This document shows positions 16,903 through 26,600 of a stretch of DNA of 49,215 nt, piece by piece (the first letter of the stretch is position 1; each line of letters starts with the position of its first letter). Source of the stretch: Pseudomonas viridiflava (GTDB lineage: Bacteria > Pseudomonadota > Gammaproteobacteria > Pseudomonadales > Pseudomonadaceae); contig NZ_UUPU01000089.1 in the NCBI RefSeq assembly GCF_900591205.1, forward strand, positions 1 through 49,215, given 5' to 3'. The translations under genes were made by a program, and so were the position numbers. The notes below the pieces were generated by a model. That model did no database searches. It saw only the letters and a program-made list of their open reading frames with translations, and had not been told where the DNA came from.

Positions 16903-19900
16903 TTAGAGGTGTGTGGTCTCGATGACCCTGCGGTTACTCAGCCCCGTCGCGTTGGCCAGGGCTTCACGGGTCAGGCGGCGCATCCATTCCTTCTCGTTGT
17001 AGCCCAGGTCATTAAGTAACCGGTTGTACAGCTCGGCCGACATCTCGTCGCCCGAAAACACCACACTTTCGAGCACCTCCAGTTCATTGGCGAGGCGCTT
17101 GAGGGTTTGCTTCAAGGCGTCTTTTTGCTCGGGGGGCAGGCCCTGCGAGCGCGCCCACTGCGCCTGTGCCTCCTGCAACTCATCAAGCTTGAAAAACTGC
17201 TCGGTGTAGCGCTGCTCGTTATCGCGATACTCGCGGTCGTGGCTGTCGCGCAGGTACTGTTCCCAGTAGGGCTCCAGCAGCATCTGGTTCACCAGCCCAT
17301 CACCCTCGCTCAGCTCCAGCACGGTGGCATACGCCTGGTCGATCTGCTCCTGGCGCACATTGGCCGTCAGTCGGTAGAGCATATGGTCTGACAGCCACGG
17401 CAAGTCGAGCTTGAGCGCCAGTGAAGTCTGGTACGCCAGGTAAACCTCCACCTCATCCACTTCACCGGGCTGGCCATCCACCATCTGCGAGCGCAGGCGT
17501 TGGCCCAGGCCGCCCTTGTCGACGGGCCTGAGGCGCTGAGCAATGTCTTGCTGGATGATCTTTTCCAGTTGCCTGAGGTGCGCCCGACCCTTGGCCAGCG
17601 TCACGAGCCGATCTGCCCGCTCGCTGTCCGACAGGGCGTAACGCTGGGCCTCAGTGGCGAGGACTTCGATCCCCAGATTGTTGAAAATCTGCGCGCCGCC
17701 ATCGGCACACAGCCCTGGAAAACTCGACATCTTGAACAGCCTGTCGCGCAGTGGGGCGTCGACGCTGGCCGTGAGGATCAATTGCCAGACCCGCTGCGTC
17801 AGCTCGGTGCGATTGACCCGCATACGCTCCTGGTCTACCAGGGTCTGGGCTGGGTCCTGCAGCTCCAGGGACTTGATCACCTCAAACAGCCCCTGGGAGC
17901 CGTGCTCCTGCTCCAGCGTGTTCCACAGCATCTTGCGATACTCGTGCAGTTGCGGGTCCATTGCCTCCAGCCAGTAGCGGTAGTCGCCTCGGGGGTCGTA
18001 GGTGCGATCGGGGTCGAGCCCGGCGGCGCGGCGGTAGCTTTCAAAGCGCAGGCGCTGCTCGTTGGGCAGTGCGTTGCGGTCCAGGCGTGTGCGGGCGATG
18101 GTTTGAGCCTGGGGGGTATCCGGCGCAAAGTCGGGCACCCACTCGATCCGGTTACCACGCAGGTCCAGCACAAATTCCGGGCCCGGCGTGCGCACAAATA
18201 TACCGGTAGGCCAGGTGGTGATCGCGGTTCGGCTCAACAGCAGGCTGCGCAGGTTGGGCATTTTGGAAATGTCCGGCGCACGCAGCAGCGGGTTGTTGTC
18301 CAGCTCCAGATGTTCCAGGCGCCGCAGGTTGGCCAGCCGCTGCTCATCGTGGGCTTCCAGTTCTATGCCGTTGTCGCTGAGGTTGAGGTATTTCAGAAAA
18401 CGCATGTCGCCGATGGCGTCGGGAAACTCTTCCAACTGGTTATAGCTCAGGTCCAGCGAGCGCAGGGCCGGGAAGTGCTGGAGAAACGGCGCATGGTCAT
18501 CGGAAAAGGTGCTGTGGCTGATCGCCAGGCGGGTCACGTGTTGGAAACCATTGCCGAGCGCGGGCAGCCTGTCGGGCAAGGCGATGCCCCGCAGGTCCAG
18601 TTCGGCACCCCGTTGCACATGCCCCCAGGCGTCGGTGTGTTCGGCCATGCGGTTTTCCCAGCAGCGGTACAGCGCATCGGCGACGAAATGCCGGGCGGAT
18701 TTTTCCACTCGGTAGGCGCGGCTGTTTTTGGGATGATGGCTGACGCCGCGTTTCCACGCCTCCAGGGTACTGAGCAAGTGGTGTTTCTCGTCGGTCAGTT
18801 GGTTGAGCACCGTGCGCAGTTGGTCGGTGCCGATGTTGTCGATAAAGCGCTCCAGTTGCGCGTCGCTCATCGAGGGGAACAGCAGTTGCATGACCTCGCG
18901 GCTGTGCGCCGCCTGGGTGGGTTGAGGTGACGGCACATGACGGCTGGCGCCTGGCCCTCTGAGCAGTCGGCTGGTCTGGGTGCCTGTGGTGGTGCGAACC
19001 GGCTGTTTCGCCAGCACGCGACGGCGTTCGGACAGCGCGTGCAGTTTGTCCATCAGCCAACGTTTCAGCTCGGCGCCCTGGCCCGGTGCCCGCCCTGGCA
19101 CCGGCACCGCGTGAAGCAGCGATTCATACAGGCTGTCCAGACCGTTGAGGCGTTGGAGGGAGGCATCGAACACTTCATAACCCTGATGGTTCTTGCGTAC
19201 CAGAATCCGCCGCCGCGAAGCGTCTGCCGGGCCGACTTCGCAGCGTAACGGGCCGTCCAGGGTCTGGTCGCGGATTTCCAGGTGCAGATCGGCGAACGCG
19301 TCGCTGTGCAGTTTCAGTGTATTGAGCGCCATGCGTTCGGTGCCCGCTGTCACGGGCCAGGGGGCGTAAAAACCCGCATAGGCTTGGTTGGCGTCAGCCG
19401 CAAACTTCAGCTCCTGTGCCTGGTTGAGCAGCCGTAATGGCAGCCGGTTGTCGCCCATGGCCTGGTGTTCGAGACGGTTGGCGGTACTGAGCACCGCGTG
19501 TGCGAGGCCCGCGTCGAGGTCGGGCAGTTGTTGGCGCAGCAGGCGTACGGACGGGTCGCTGGACTGGTCCTTGATCTGATGAATGTAGTGGCCGATGTCC
19601 TCGGTCTGGGTTTTTACATACTCGGCCAACAGGTCGCGCAGGGCTTGCAGTCGCTGGGTTTCGGGGAGGTTGCGGCCGAGCAAGTTGCCCACGGCATTGT
19701 CGTCGAGAAAGCCCAGCACCCGTGCAGGCAGCTGGCCGGACATCACCTCACCAAGGCTGATTTTCAGGGTGGCGGTGGGCGTCGCGCCGGGCGTGCTGTA
19801 GGTGCGTGAATCGCCGCTCAAGTCGGCGCGGGTGAACACTTGCAGGGCGCAATGCTCGGGCCAGCCCGGCAACTCGGTGACGGTTTGTTCGAACCAGGCC

Positions 19901-22032
19901 GAGGACGGGTCTTGCGGCAGCGGCGAACCGCTGCGCAGCGTATCGGCCGCAGCGACCGCCGCCTGCCGGGCCTCGTATCGCTTGAGGGTGGCTTCAAACA
20001 ACAGCGGCGGCGGCTGGTTATACACGTACACGCCGCGCAACTGGTCGTCGTCGGTGGCGCTGATGCGGTGCATCTGTTGCAACTCGATATCGCTGAAAGC
20101 CTGGCTACGCTGGCCCAGGCGGCGCATCAGCGTGATGCTGTCCCACCTGCGTGGCTGTTCCGCCTCGTGCACGAAGGCGCCATGGTCATTGAAAACCACC
20201 TTGGGCGCGTAGGCATCCGGGCGCTCAGGATGTGGGATTCGATGGCTGTATTCGTCCACTACCTTGACCTCGTAATGGCGGTTGTCCAGCGCCAGAATCG
20301 CTTTGCCCTGGTGTTGATGCAGTCCGCGGGTGTCGGGGGTGGCCTGTTCGGGCAGTGCAAGGTTTTTCAGCGCATAGGGCGCCAGGTCCGGGTTCCACAG
20401 GCGTGTTGTGCCGTTGGGCATTTGCACCGGTTTAAGCCCTTCGACAAAGGGTGAAAGCTTGAGTTGCGCGACCGAACCCAAGGCACTGCCTGCGCCGAAC
20501 AGGGCCAATTGCAGCACGTTATCGACCACGCCGAGCAGGTGCTGCGTGGCCTCCAGCCCCTGGCCCTCGGACCAGTCGACGATACCTTCAAAGACCTCAT
20601 CGGCGAGCTGATAAGCCGTGTAGGCCAGCATCAACTCCCCCAACACTGGCACAAACGGCGTGGCCACCAGCAAGGCGGCATTGAGGATGTCCGCGAGGAT
20701 TTTTTCCAAGTTGTCCCACCACGCCCAACGTGCATGCCGGTCGGCCAGGGCGGTAGGTACGGCGATGTCCTGGGCGTCATTGAGGACCTTGTTCAGCTTA
20801 ATGCGGTACTGGTAGTTCCACAGGTCGTTTTCGCTGCTGACGCTGGAGCGGTTCTGGTAGTCGTCGGCGATGTCTTGCAGGCCAAACTGCAGGTTGGGGC
20901 TGTCGATCGGGGTGTCTTTCCAGGTGGGTTCGGGGTCGGTGATTGCCTTCTGATGCCAGCGCACTCGGCTCAGGCGGTCATTCAGCCCGGCGAAGAAATA
21001 CCCACGCTGACCCTGCGCGACGAACCTGCTGAAAAACGCCTGGTACTGGCGTGTATCGCGCAACTGGCGGGTGAGTTCCTGCATGAAAGCTGCCGGGGAT
21101 GGGTATTGCTTGAGGGGGTGTTCGGGGTCTTCGGGCACGTAGGCCAGCAGCCGACCGAGGGGAATCGGCGAGTCGGGCGGCGGCGCAAACACCAGGATGC
21201 CGACCAGAGCGCTGTTCATCAGGCGCAGGGAGTGGGGTTTCAGGGGGCGACCGTCGAGGTGCGCCGCTTGGCCTGCGATCAGTTGCAGTATCGCGGTGTG
21301 GGCGTCCTGATGGATATCGCCTTTGGCCAGGGCCAGGTGCGCGGCAACGCTGAGTGCGTTTTTCTGGTTGGCGATCACTGCGTGGCGCAGGGTGCGTGCC
21401 GAGGCGCGACTGTTGAAACCCAATGCTTCCTTGAGCTGCACCTGGTAGCGGGCGCCAATGTCCAGCGTGCGGCAGAGGCTCTTGAACTGCTCGGCGGTCA
21501 GCGCGGCCCCGCTGCTGCGGTGGCGCAAGGTGAGCGTGTCGCGTTGCCCACGCGGGTCCTGGGCCGACAAAAAGGCATGCTCGACAAAACTGTCCGAGGC
21601 GGCGAAGTTGTGCAGGGCTGCGTCGAGCAAGGATACGGTTCGGCTGGTCACGCCTTCGGTGCTGTCGCGTACCCACCAGGCCAGGTTGGCCTTGGAATAC
21701 AGGCGGATGAAGGTCGCCCTGACGTCGATGTCGCCGTAATTGATCAGTGCACTTTTGAGCAAGGGTTCGGCAAACGCCTGCACGTCGTTGAGGGCGCGGA
21801 ATGTCTGATCCAGGCCGTTCTGGCTCTGCCATTGGGCGGCGATTGCGGCCTTGAGCTGCGCGTGGTTTGCGGCGTGTGGATACGGCCGGGCGGTCTGGCG
21901 CGGAGTGTCTTTGAGTGCTTGTACGCGCTCGGCGCTAGCGTTTTTTATCCACTGCGGCAGCGCATTTTTGAGGTGCTGGTAGTGCACGCCTCTGAAGTCA
22001 TCGGCAAGCGTTGGGGCAAAAGAATCGGGCAT
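16903..22032 (-). CDS. Giant LRR-NEL protein 1: putative E3 ubiquitin ligase effector with dermonecrotic-toxin-like N-terminus
   Basis: A 1709-aa protein with no signal peptide. Residues ~1-600 look like the DUF6543/dermonecrotic-toxin N-terminal region, with a long hydrophobic stretch at ~444-489 (ALLVATPFVPVLGELMLAY). An LPGWP module lies near 721. Leucine-rich repeats span ~1164-1301 (LRSLDLSYNQLEEFP, LKYLNLSDNGIE, LEHLELDNNP). The C-terminal ~370 residues match the NEL E3 ligase domain of IpaH/SspH effectors, with the catalytic Cys1442 (codon 17707-17709) and Asp1444 in CADG. Family members transfer ubiquitin inside eukaryotic host cells after injection by type III secretion. No secretion genes are nearby, so the delivery route is open. 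Confidence 0.85.
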   Translation of the reverse strand: MPDSFAPTLADDFRGVHYQHLKNALPQWIKNASAERVQALKDTPRQTARPYPHAANHAQLKAAIAAQWQSQNGLDQTFRALNDVQAFAEPLLKSALINYGDIDVRATFIRLYSKANLAWWVRDSTEGVTSRTVSLLDAALHNFAASDSFVEHAFLSAQDPRGQRDTLTLRHRSSGAALTAEQFKSLCRTLDIGARYQVQLKEALGFNSRASARTLRHAVIANQKNALSVAAHLALAKGDIHQDAHTAILQLIAGQAAHLDGRPLKPHSLRLMNSALVGILVFAPPPDSPIPLGRLLAYVPEDPEHPLKQYPSPAAFMQELTRQLRDTRQYQAFFSRFVAQGQRGYFFAGLNDRLSRVRWHQKAITDPEPTWKDTPIDSPNLQFGLQDIADDYQNRSSVSSENDLWNYQYRIKLNKVLNDAQDIAVPTALADRHARWAWWDNLEKILADILNAALLVATPFVPVLGELMLAYTAYQLADEVFEGIVDWSEGQGLEATQHLLGVVDNVLQLALFGAGSALGSVAQLKLSPFVEGLKPVQMPNGTTRLWNPDLAPYALKNLALPEQATPDTRGLHQHQGKAILALDNRHYEVKVVDEYSHRIPHPERPDAYAPKVVFNDHGAFVHEAEQPRRWDSITLMRRLGQRSQAFSDIELQQMHRISATDDDQLRGVYVYNQPPPLLFEATLKRYEARQAAVAAADTLRSGSPLPQDPSSAWFEQTVTELPGWPEHCALQVFTRADLSGDSRTYSTPGATPTATLKISLGEVMSGQLPARVLGFLDDNAVGNLLGRNLPETQRLQALRDLLAEYVKTQTEDIGHYIHQIKDQSSDPSVRLLRQQLPDLDAGLAHAVLSTANRLEHQAMGDNRLPLRLLNQAQELKFAADANQAYAGFYAPWPVTAGTERMALNTLKLHSDAFADLHLEIRDQTLDGPLRCEVGPADASRRRILVRKNHQGYEVFDASLQRLNGLDSLYESLLHAVPVPGRAPGQGAELKRWLMDKLHALSERRRVLAKQPVRTTTGTQTSRLLRGPGASRHVPSPQPTQAAHSREVMQLLFPSMSDAQLERFIDNIGTDQLRTVLNQLTDEKHHLLSTLEAWKRGVSHHPKNSRAYRVEKSARHFVADALYRCWENRMAEHTDAWGHVQRGAELDLRGIALPDRLPALGNGFQHVTRLAISHSTFSDDHAPFLQHFPALRSLDLSYNQLEEFPDAIGDMRFLKYLNLSDNGIELEAHDEQRLANLRRLEHLELDNNPLLRAPDISKMPNLRSLLLSRTAITTWPTGIFVRTPGPEFVLDLRGNRIEWVPDFAPDTPQAQTIARTRLDRNALPNEQRLRFESYRRAAGLDPDRTYDPRGDYRYWLEAMDPQLHEYRKMLWNTLEQEHGSQGLFEVIKSLELQDPAQTLVDQERMRVNRTELTQRVWQLILTASVDAPLRDRLFKMSSFPGLCADGGAQIFNNLGIEVLATEAQRYALSDSERADRLVTLAKGRAHLRQLEKIIQQDIAQRLRPVDKGGLGQRLRSQMVDGQPGEVDEVEVYLAYQTSLALKLDLPWLSDHMLYRLTANVRQEQIDQAYATVLELSEGDGLVNQMLLEPYWEQYLRDSHDREYRDNEQRYTEQFFKLDELQEAQAQWARSQGLPPEQKDALKQTLKRLANELEVLESVVFSGDEMSAELYNRLLNDLGYNEKEWMRRLTREALANATGLSNRRVIETTHL

Positions 22033-22172
22033 GGGTAGAACCTGAATAGAACAAGAGTTGCCACTCAGTCTATTCAGGGTCAGCGCTTTGGATAAGTTCG
22101 AATACTGGCTGGAAAACCGCGTCGAACCAGCGGAAAAATGCGCCTGTAAAGCGCATACCTAACACCCGCTTG

Positions 22173-25100
22173 TCAGCGTGCGGCGCTGACGGGAAATGCC
22201 TGGCACTGGGTACTGTTGCCGGGTTGCAGATACGGCGTGAGAATCGGCGCCATGCCCTTGAGCACCTGCACCGGCAACGCCGAGGTGAACCTGAAACCCT
22301 GCGCCGAGGCCCCAGGCACAAACGCGGTCAGCGTGCCGAAATGATGCTCGCCGATATAGAACACGAAGGTCGCGGTGCGGTTGATCGCCTTGGAACTCAG
22401 GACCCGCCCGCCGACGCCGATGGCTTCGATCCGGTTGTCGCCGGTGCCGGTCTTGCCGCCCATGGCCAGCGGCGTGCCGTCGGCCAGTTTGAAACTGCCG
22501 GACACGCGGCGCGCGGTGCCGGCGTCCACCACCTGGGACAACGCCTCACGCAATGCGGTGGCGACCTCGGATGGCATCACCCGTTTGCCGCGATTGGGGT
22601 CGTTGATCAGTTGGGTTTCATAGGGCGTGTCGGCGGCAAAACGCAGGCTGTCGATGCGCAAGGTAGGCTGGCGCACGCCGTCGTTGAGGATGATCCCCAC
22701 CAGCTCGGCGAGGGCGGCCGGGCGGTCGCCGGAACTGCCGATCGCGGTGGCCAGCGACGGCACCAGATGGTCGAAGGGGTAACCGACTGTCTGCCAGCGT
22801 TGGTGAATATCCAGAAAGGCTTCGATCTCCAGCATGGTGCGGATACGGCTGTCGCGGGCGCTTTGATGGCGGCTCTTGAACAGCCAGCTGTAGACCTCCT
22901 GGCGTTCATGTTCGCTGGCGGCGGTGGCCTGGGTGAAGGTGGCGTCGGGGTGGTTGAGTAGGTAGCCCATCAGCCACAGGTCCAGCGGGTGCACCTTGGC
23001 GATATAGCCTTGGTCGGGCAAGTCATAGGCGCCGGGGCCGTAGTTCTGGTAGAGCTTGGCCAGGCGCTCGTCGGTGAGTTTTTCACTGCTTTTTACGCTG
23101 CTCAGGTGTGAACGCACGAAGCTGTTGAAACTGGCCTGGTTGGCGTTGGGTAACAGGTAGCGATGCACTGCTGCCAGGCGTTGGGCGGTGGGGTGCATGC
23201 TGTCGAGGAAGGTCTCGAGTCGCGCCTGGGTGTCTTTGTTGCGGTATTTCTTCCAGAACTTGAGCAGGAAGGTGGTGCCTTCGCGGTCGGCAAATTTGGC
23301 CAGGTATTCCTGGCGGCGTGGGTCGCTGTCGTCCTTGAGCAATTGGGCACTGTTGTTTGGCGCCTGGTAGGTGCTGTAGCGCACCAGGTCGCGCATCAGG
23401 CGAATGAACGGCAGGTTGATCGACTCGCGCAATGCTTCTCGTAGCGTAGGGTTGCGGCCGTTGTCCTCGTTGCGAAAGTTATGGAACCGATGAATGCCGC
23501 CGCCGGTGAAAAAGCTCTCTCCGGGGCTGGCGGAGTATTGCCGGTCGAGGGCTGCACCGAGCATCTTGGGCAGGCTGCGGTCACTGTTTTGCATCAGGTA
23601 ATCCAGGGCCCAGCGGGTCAGGCGGTCTTGGTCGTCGACCTGGACCTTTTTCAGCTCGGGGGTGGTTTGGGCGCCGTAGCGCTCGTGCAATTCGCTGATG
23701 ATTTGCAGGTAGGTGGTGAGCACCCGCAGCTTGGCGGTGGAGCCCAATTCCAGTTTGCTGCCTTCATTGATGTCGAAGGGCTGGTCGGTGCTGTCGGTCT
23801 GCACACGCACGCGGGCGCCGTCGGCGGTCATTTCGTAGAGGGTGAAACTGTAGCGCACCTGGGCGGTGCTGGCCGGGGTCAGCAGGCGTTCGCCGAGCAG
23901 GCCGATCTGCGCGGCGAAGGCCGGGTCGGCCAGGTGCTTGAGGTAGGCGGAAGCCTGGGCTTGCAGGTCACTTTGCAAGGTGCTGGTGGCGGCCAGGTCA
24001 AGCCGGTCCAGGTCGTACAGCGGCCGGTTGAGCAGGGCGGCCAGGCGGCTGCGGGCGACGCTGATGCCTTTGTTGGTTTCGATCGGCTGCACCGTCGGCT
24101 GTTGTTGCCAGTCGCGGTACGTGACGTTGCTGGCCAGGGCGGCGTTGGCCAGTGCCGGCTCGATCACGCCGTTCTGTGCCAGCAGGCGGATGTGGCTGTC
24201 GGTGAGGTCGGCCAGTTCCGCATGGCCCTTGTTCAGGTAGTGAGAGGGGCGGCGCTGGGCAATCATCAACGACAGCACCTCGCGCAGGGCCAAGCCTTTT
24301 TGCGGCAACTGTGCGGGGTCGGTGCCGGCCAGCAGGGCGTTGGTCTGGTTGAAGTCGGCGCCGTACCACACACGCAAGCCTTCGGCCATGCCATGCACCT
24401 CGCCATGGCCCGGTACGGCGGACAGCGGCACGCTGTTGAGGTAATCGCGCACGATGTTCTGGCGGGCGGGGAGCGTGTCGGGCCCCTCGTGGTAGGCGCG
24501 CACGCTGGCGGAAATCATCTGGCGGATTTTCTCGCCACCCGACAGGGTCAGGCCGTCGGGCGAGTGGCGGTATTTCTCCAGCTGGGTCGCCAAGGTACTG
24601 CCGCCGGCGCTTTGGCCTGGCAGGTGCAACACCTTGGCAGCCTGAGACCACGCCGCTTTGGCGAAGCGTGGCCAATCCACGGCAGGGTTGGCCTGGGGGT
24701 GTGCCGGGTCGAGCAGGTCACGGTTTTCGATGAACAGCAGGCTGTTTACGACCACCGGCGGGATGGCGGCGAAGCTGGGGTAAAGCTGTTGTGGGTAAGT
24801 GAAGGTGTATAGCGGTTGTGCGCGGCAATCCGTGATGGTCAGGCCGGCCTGGATTTTCTCGTCATAGGGGATGAACAGGCCGTGGTCGGTGTAGTCCATC
24901 AACCCGGATGAGAAACGCACCTGGCGTTGTATCAGGTAGTCGCGTTTGAGCAGGCGCGGCAGGAACGTGTCGAGGTCGCTATAGCCCAGGCGTTTATCAA
25001 AAGGACCGTCGCCGGGATAGACCATGGCATCGCTGGGGCCGGGTTGCAGGCGGTAAGTCAGCTGCGCCGCCCAGCGACTGAACTGCTGCGCCTGCCAGGC

Positions 25101-25295
25101 AGACGTGAGGGTTTCCCGGTGAGCCGCATACGCTACGGCGATCAGCCCCAACACCACCACCAGCCCTGCCAGCCGCCACCCAAGCCGCCTGCGGCGTGGG
25201 CGTTGTGGCAACGGCGGTTGATCCGGGCTGTCAGTTTGGACTGCAGCCCTGGTGGTGCCGGTTTGCCATAAAGCGCCCATAGTCGACTGATCCAT
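22173..25295 (-). CDS. Bifunctional penicillin-binding protein (GT51 transglycosylase plus transpeptidase), atypical
   Basis: A 1040-aa inner-membrane cell-wall synthase. An arginine-rich segment precedes a single membrane helix near residues 43-58 (LAGLVVVLGLIAVAYA). The transglycosylase part has ENRDLLD near 190, with the catalytic glutamate but not the usual EDRxFxxHxG, and GGSTLATQLEK near 230. The transpeptidase part has GSTAKL near 518 (SxxK) and GGKTGTGDNR near 946 (KTG). It is longer than PBP1a/1b and the GT51 motifs are divergent; I cannot place it in a named PBP class. ATG 25295 is used; ATG 25280 is an alternative and neither has a strong ribosome site. It is separated by about 140 bases from the NEL gene downstream. 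Confidence 0.85.
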   Translation of the reverse strand: MDQSTMGALWQTGTTRAAVQTDSPDQPPLPQRPRRRRLGWRLAGLVVVLGLIAVAYAAHRETLTSAWQAQQFSRWAAQLTYRLQPGPSDAMVYPGDGPFDKRLGYSDLDTFLPRLLKRDYLIQRQVRFSSGLMDYTDHGLFIPYDEKIQAGLTITDCRAQPLYTFTYPQQLYPSFAAIPPVVVNSLLFIENRDLLDPAHPQANPAVDWPRFAKAAWSQAAKVLHLPGQSAGGSTLATQLEKYRHSPDGLTLSGGEKIRQMISASVRAYHEGPDTLPARQNIVRDYLNSVPLSAVPGHGEVHGMAEGLRVWYGADFNQTNALLAGTDPAQLPQKGLALREVLSLMIAQRRPSHYLNKGHAELADLTDSHIRLLAQNGVIEPALANAALASNVTYRDWQQQPTVQPIETNKGISVARSRLAALLNRPLYDLDRLDLAATSTLQSDLQAQASAYLKHLADPAFAAQIGLLGERLLTPASTAQVRYSFTLYEMTADGARVRVQTDSTDQPFDINEGSKLELGSTAKLRVLTTYLQIISELHERYGAQTTPELKKVQVDDQDRLTRWALDYLMQNSDRSLPKMLGAALDRQYSASPGESFFTGGGIHRFHNFRNEDNGRNPTLREALRESINLPFIRLMRDLVRYSTYQAPNNSAQLLKDDSDPRRQEYLAKFADREGTTFLLKFWKKYRNKDTQARLETFLDSMHPTAQRLAAVHRYLLPNANQASFNSFVRSHLSSVKSSEKLTDERLAKLYQNYGPGAYDLPDQGYIAKVHPLDLWLMGYLLNHPDATFTQATAASEHERQEVYSWLFKSRHQSARDSRIRTMLEIEAFLDIHQRWQTVGYPFDHLVPSLATAIGSSGDRPAALAELVGIILNDGVRQPTLRIDSLRFAADTPYETQLINDPNRGKRVMPSEVATALREALSQVVDAGTARRVSGSFKLADGTPLAMGGKTGTGDNRIEAIGVGGRVLSSKAINRTATFVFYIGEHHFGTLTAFVPGASAQGFRFTSALPVQVLKGMAPILTPYLQPGNSTQCQAFPVSAAR

Positions 25296-25408
25296 TTACT
25301 GCGCAGATTGATCGGACTTGGTTGAAGCTTAGACGGTGGTGGAACGGCAAGCGATTTTGTTGAATTTTTATTGCACTGTGGCCAGGGCATCTGCGGCGAA
25401 CGGGCTAT

Positions 25409-25540
25409 GTGGCGAGCGGGCTTGCCCGCGTTGGGCTGCGAAGCAGCCCCAAAACCTGCGGCCCCGGTTTTGCCTGAAACACCGCGTTCAACCTTTCTGG
25501 GGCCGCTTCGCAGCCCAACGCGGGCAAGCCCGCTCGCCAC
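25409..25540. repeat. REPIN, right-hand side of the RAYT on its own strand's 3' flank
   Basis: An inverted pair runs from GTGGCGAGCGGGCTTGCCCGC (25409) to GCGGGCAAGCCCGCTCGCCAC (ending 25540), with a loop containing CTGCGAAGCAGCCCC and GGGGCCGCTTCGCAG. Decayed REP fragments continue to about 25610. It is almost the same as the REPIN at 26234, on the other side of the RAYT gene. Confidence 0.88.
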
Positions 25541-25617
25541 ATAAGCCTGCCAGCCCATAAGGCTGCTTGCTCACAATCCTGCTTGCCCGTAAGCCTGCTT
25601 GTCACACAGGGCCATCC

Positions 25618-26094
25618 TCAGAGCAGGTAATCATCCCGCAGCCAGGCCGCATCCCATAGCGGGTAGTCGCCGATGTGCTCCACTAAACCCGCACGTAAAG
25701 GGTTGGCGATGATGTAGCGGGCAATCTTGCGCAGGTCTTCTTCCGCTCGGACCGCTCTGTCGTGGTAACCCCTTTGCCAGAAAGCGCCGCTTGTTCGCAG
25801 GGATCTATTGATGGCCAGGGTGCTACGTGATTTTGTTCGCCCCATGACGTGGGGCAGAGTCCCGTTGTGCAGTTCAAACAGCCAGTGAACATGGTCTGGC
25901 ATCACCACCCATGCCAGGGAGTTGACCCATCCCTGGTCGTGGGCTCTCCTGAGTTCCGCGACCAGCAGCCTGCCGATCTGGAAATCCGCGAAGAGCGGCC
26001 TTCGTTGATGAACCACCGCCGTAACAAGGTAAGCGTGACCCACACCCGAGTACCTGCCGCGCCGTAGACGATGAGAGTTGGGCTGGGTAGGCAA
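25618..26094 (-). CDS. REP-associated tyrosine transposase (RAYT, IS200/IS605-like Y1 HUH family)
   Basis: A 158-aa domesticated Y1 transposase thought to cut and move REP/REPIN sequences as single-stranded DNA. It shows the HUH signature in VVMPDHVHWL and the tyrosine motif in ARYIIANPLRAGLV, both at the usual spacing, and looks full length. The start is TTG at 26094, with AGGAG about 7 bases upstream on the minus strand. REPINs of one type lie about 80 bases from its 3' end and 140 bases from its 5' end, the standard RAYT arrangement. It does not carry terminal inverted repeats of its own. Confidence 0.93.
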   Translation of the reverse strand: MPTQPNSHRLRRGRYSGVGHAYLVTAVVHQRRPLFADFQIGRLLVAELRRAHDQGWVNSLAWVVMPDHVHWLFELHNGTLPHVMGRTKSRSTLAINRSLRTSGAFWQRGYHDRAVRAEEDLRKIARYIIANPLRAGLVEHIGDYPLWDAAWLRDDYLL

Positions 26095-26233
26095 TCCTTT
26101 GCTCCTTTTGAAATTGATTAAGTGAAAGACACACGCTAGCAGCGGACACAGCTGGTGCTCTGCAGATCAATATCCGGATGTAACTGAGCAGTCTTGTGTG
26201 GCAAGCCCGGCTTATGTGGCAGGCGGGGCTTAC

Positions 26234-26364
26234 GTGGCGAGCGGGCTTGCCCGCGTTGGGCTGCGTAGCAGCCCCAAAACCTGCGCCGCGGTTTTGCCTG
26301 ACACACCGCGTTCAACCTTTCTGGGGCCGCTTCGCAGCCCAACGCGGGCAAGCCCGCTCGCCAC
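26234..26364. repeat. REPIN on the 5' flank of the RAYT gene
   Basis: From GTGGCGAGCGGGCTTGCCCGC to GCGGGCAAGCCCGCTCGCCAC, with a loop nearly identical to the 25409 copy. Decayed single units precede it (from 26198) and follow it (to about 26392). The remaining 26395-26600 before the permease holds no gene that I recognise. Confidence 0.88.
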
Positions 26365-26600
26365 ACAAGCCCGCTCGCCAGATAAGCCAGGTCGGCACAC
26401 CGGCTGCTCAAGGCGGCGGGGCAGGGCATGACGATGCACCATTACCGTGCAATACTCGCCGCCCTTACACCCCGCTGATCTGGCCCGGCCAGACGGGTTT
26501 GCCCAAAAGGCAGGCCCGCTATCAGGGCGTCGCGGCTTACCCGCTGCGGCCTCCGAGACTCGGTGGTTCATCTCCAATAACAAGACGAGGTTGTATCCCT

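Noticed and set aside
16265..17019. Overlapping frames on both strands in the REP block after the adhesin
   Set aside because: They translate the REPIN repeat (recurring RAGLPALG-like words) and would not be conserved proteins.
17500..22038. Plus-strand frames of 476 and 524 codons opposite the first NEL gene
   Set aside because: Antisense shadows of the NEL coding frame; no domain, signal or ribosome site seen.
23481..24812. 443-codon plus-strand frame opposite the penicillin-binding protein
   Set aside because: Antisense to a gene with clear GT51 and transpeptidase motifs; Gly/Val/Gln-rich composition with no recognisable domain.
26196..26600. N-terminal extension of the amino-acid permease
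   Set aside because: It runs through a REPIN, has no membrane or signal features, and the ATG at 26601 starts exactly where permease homology begins.
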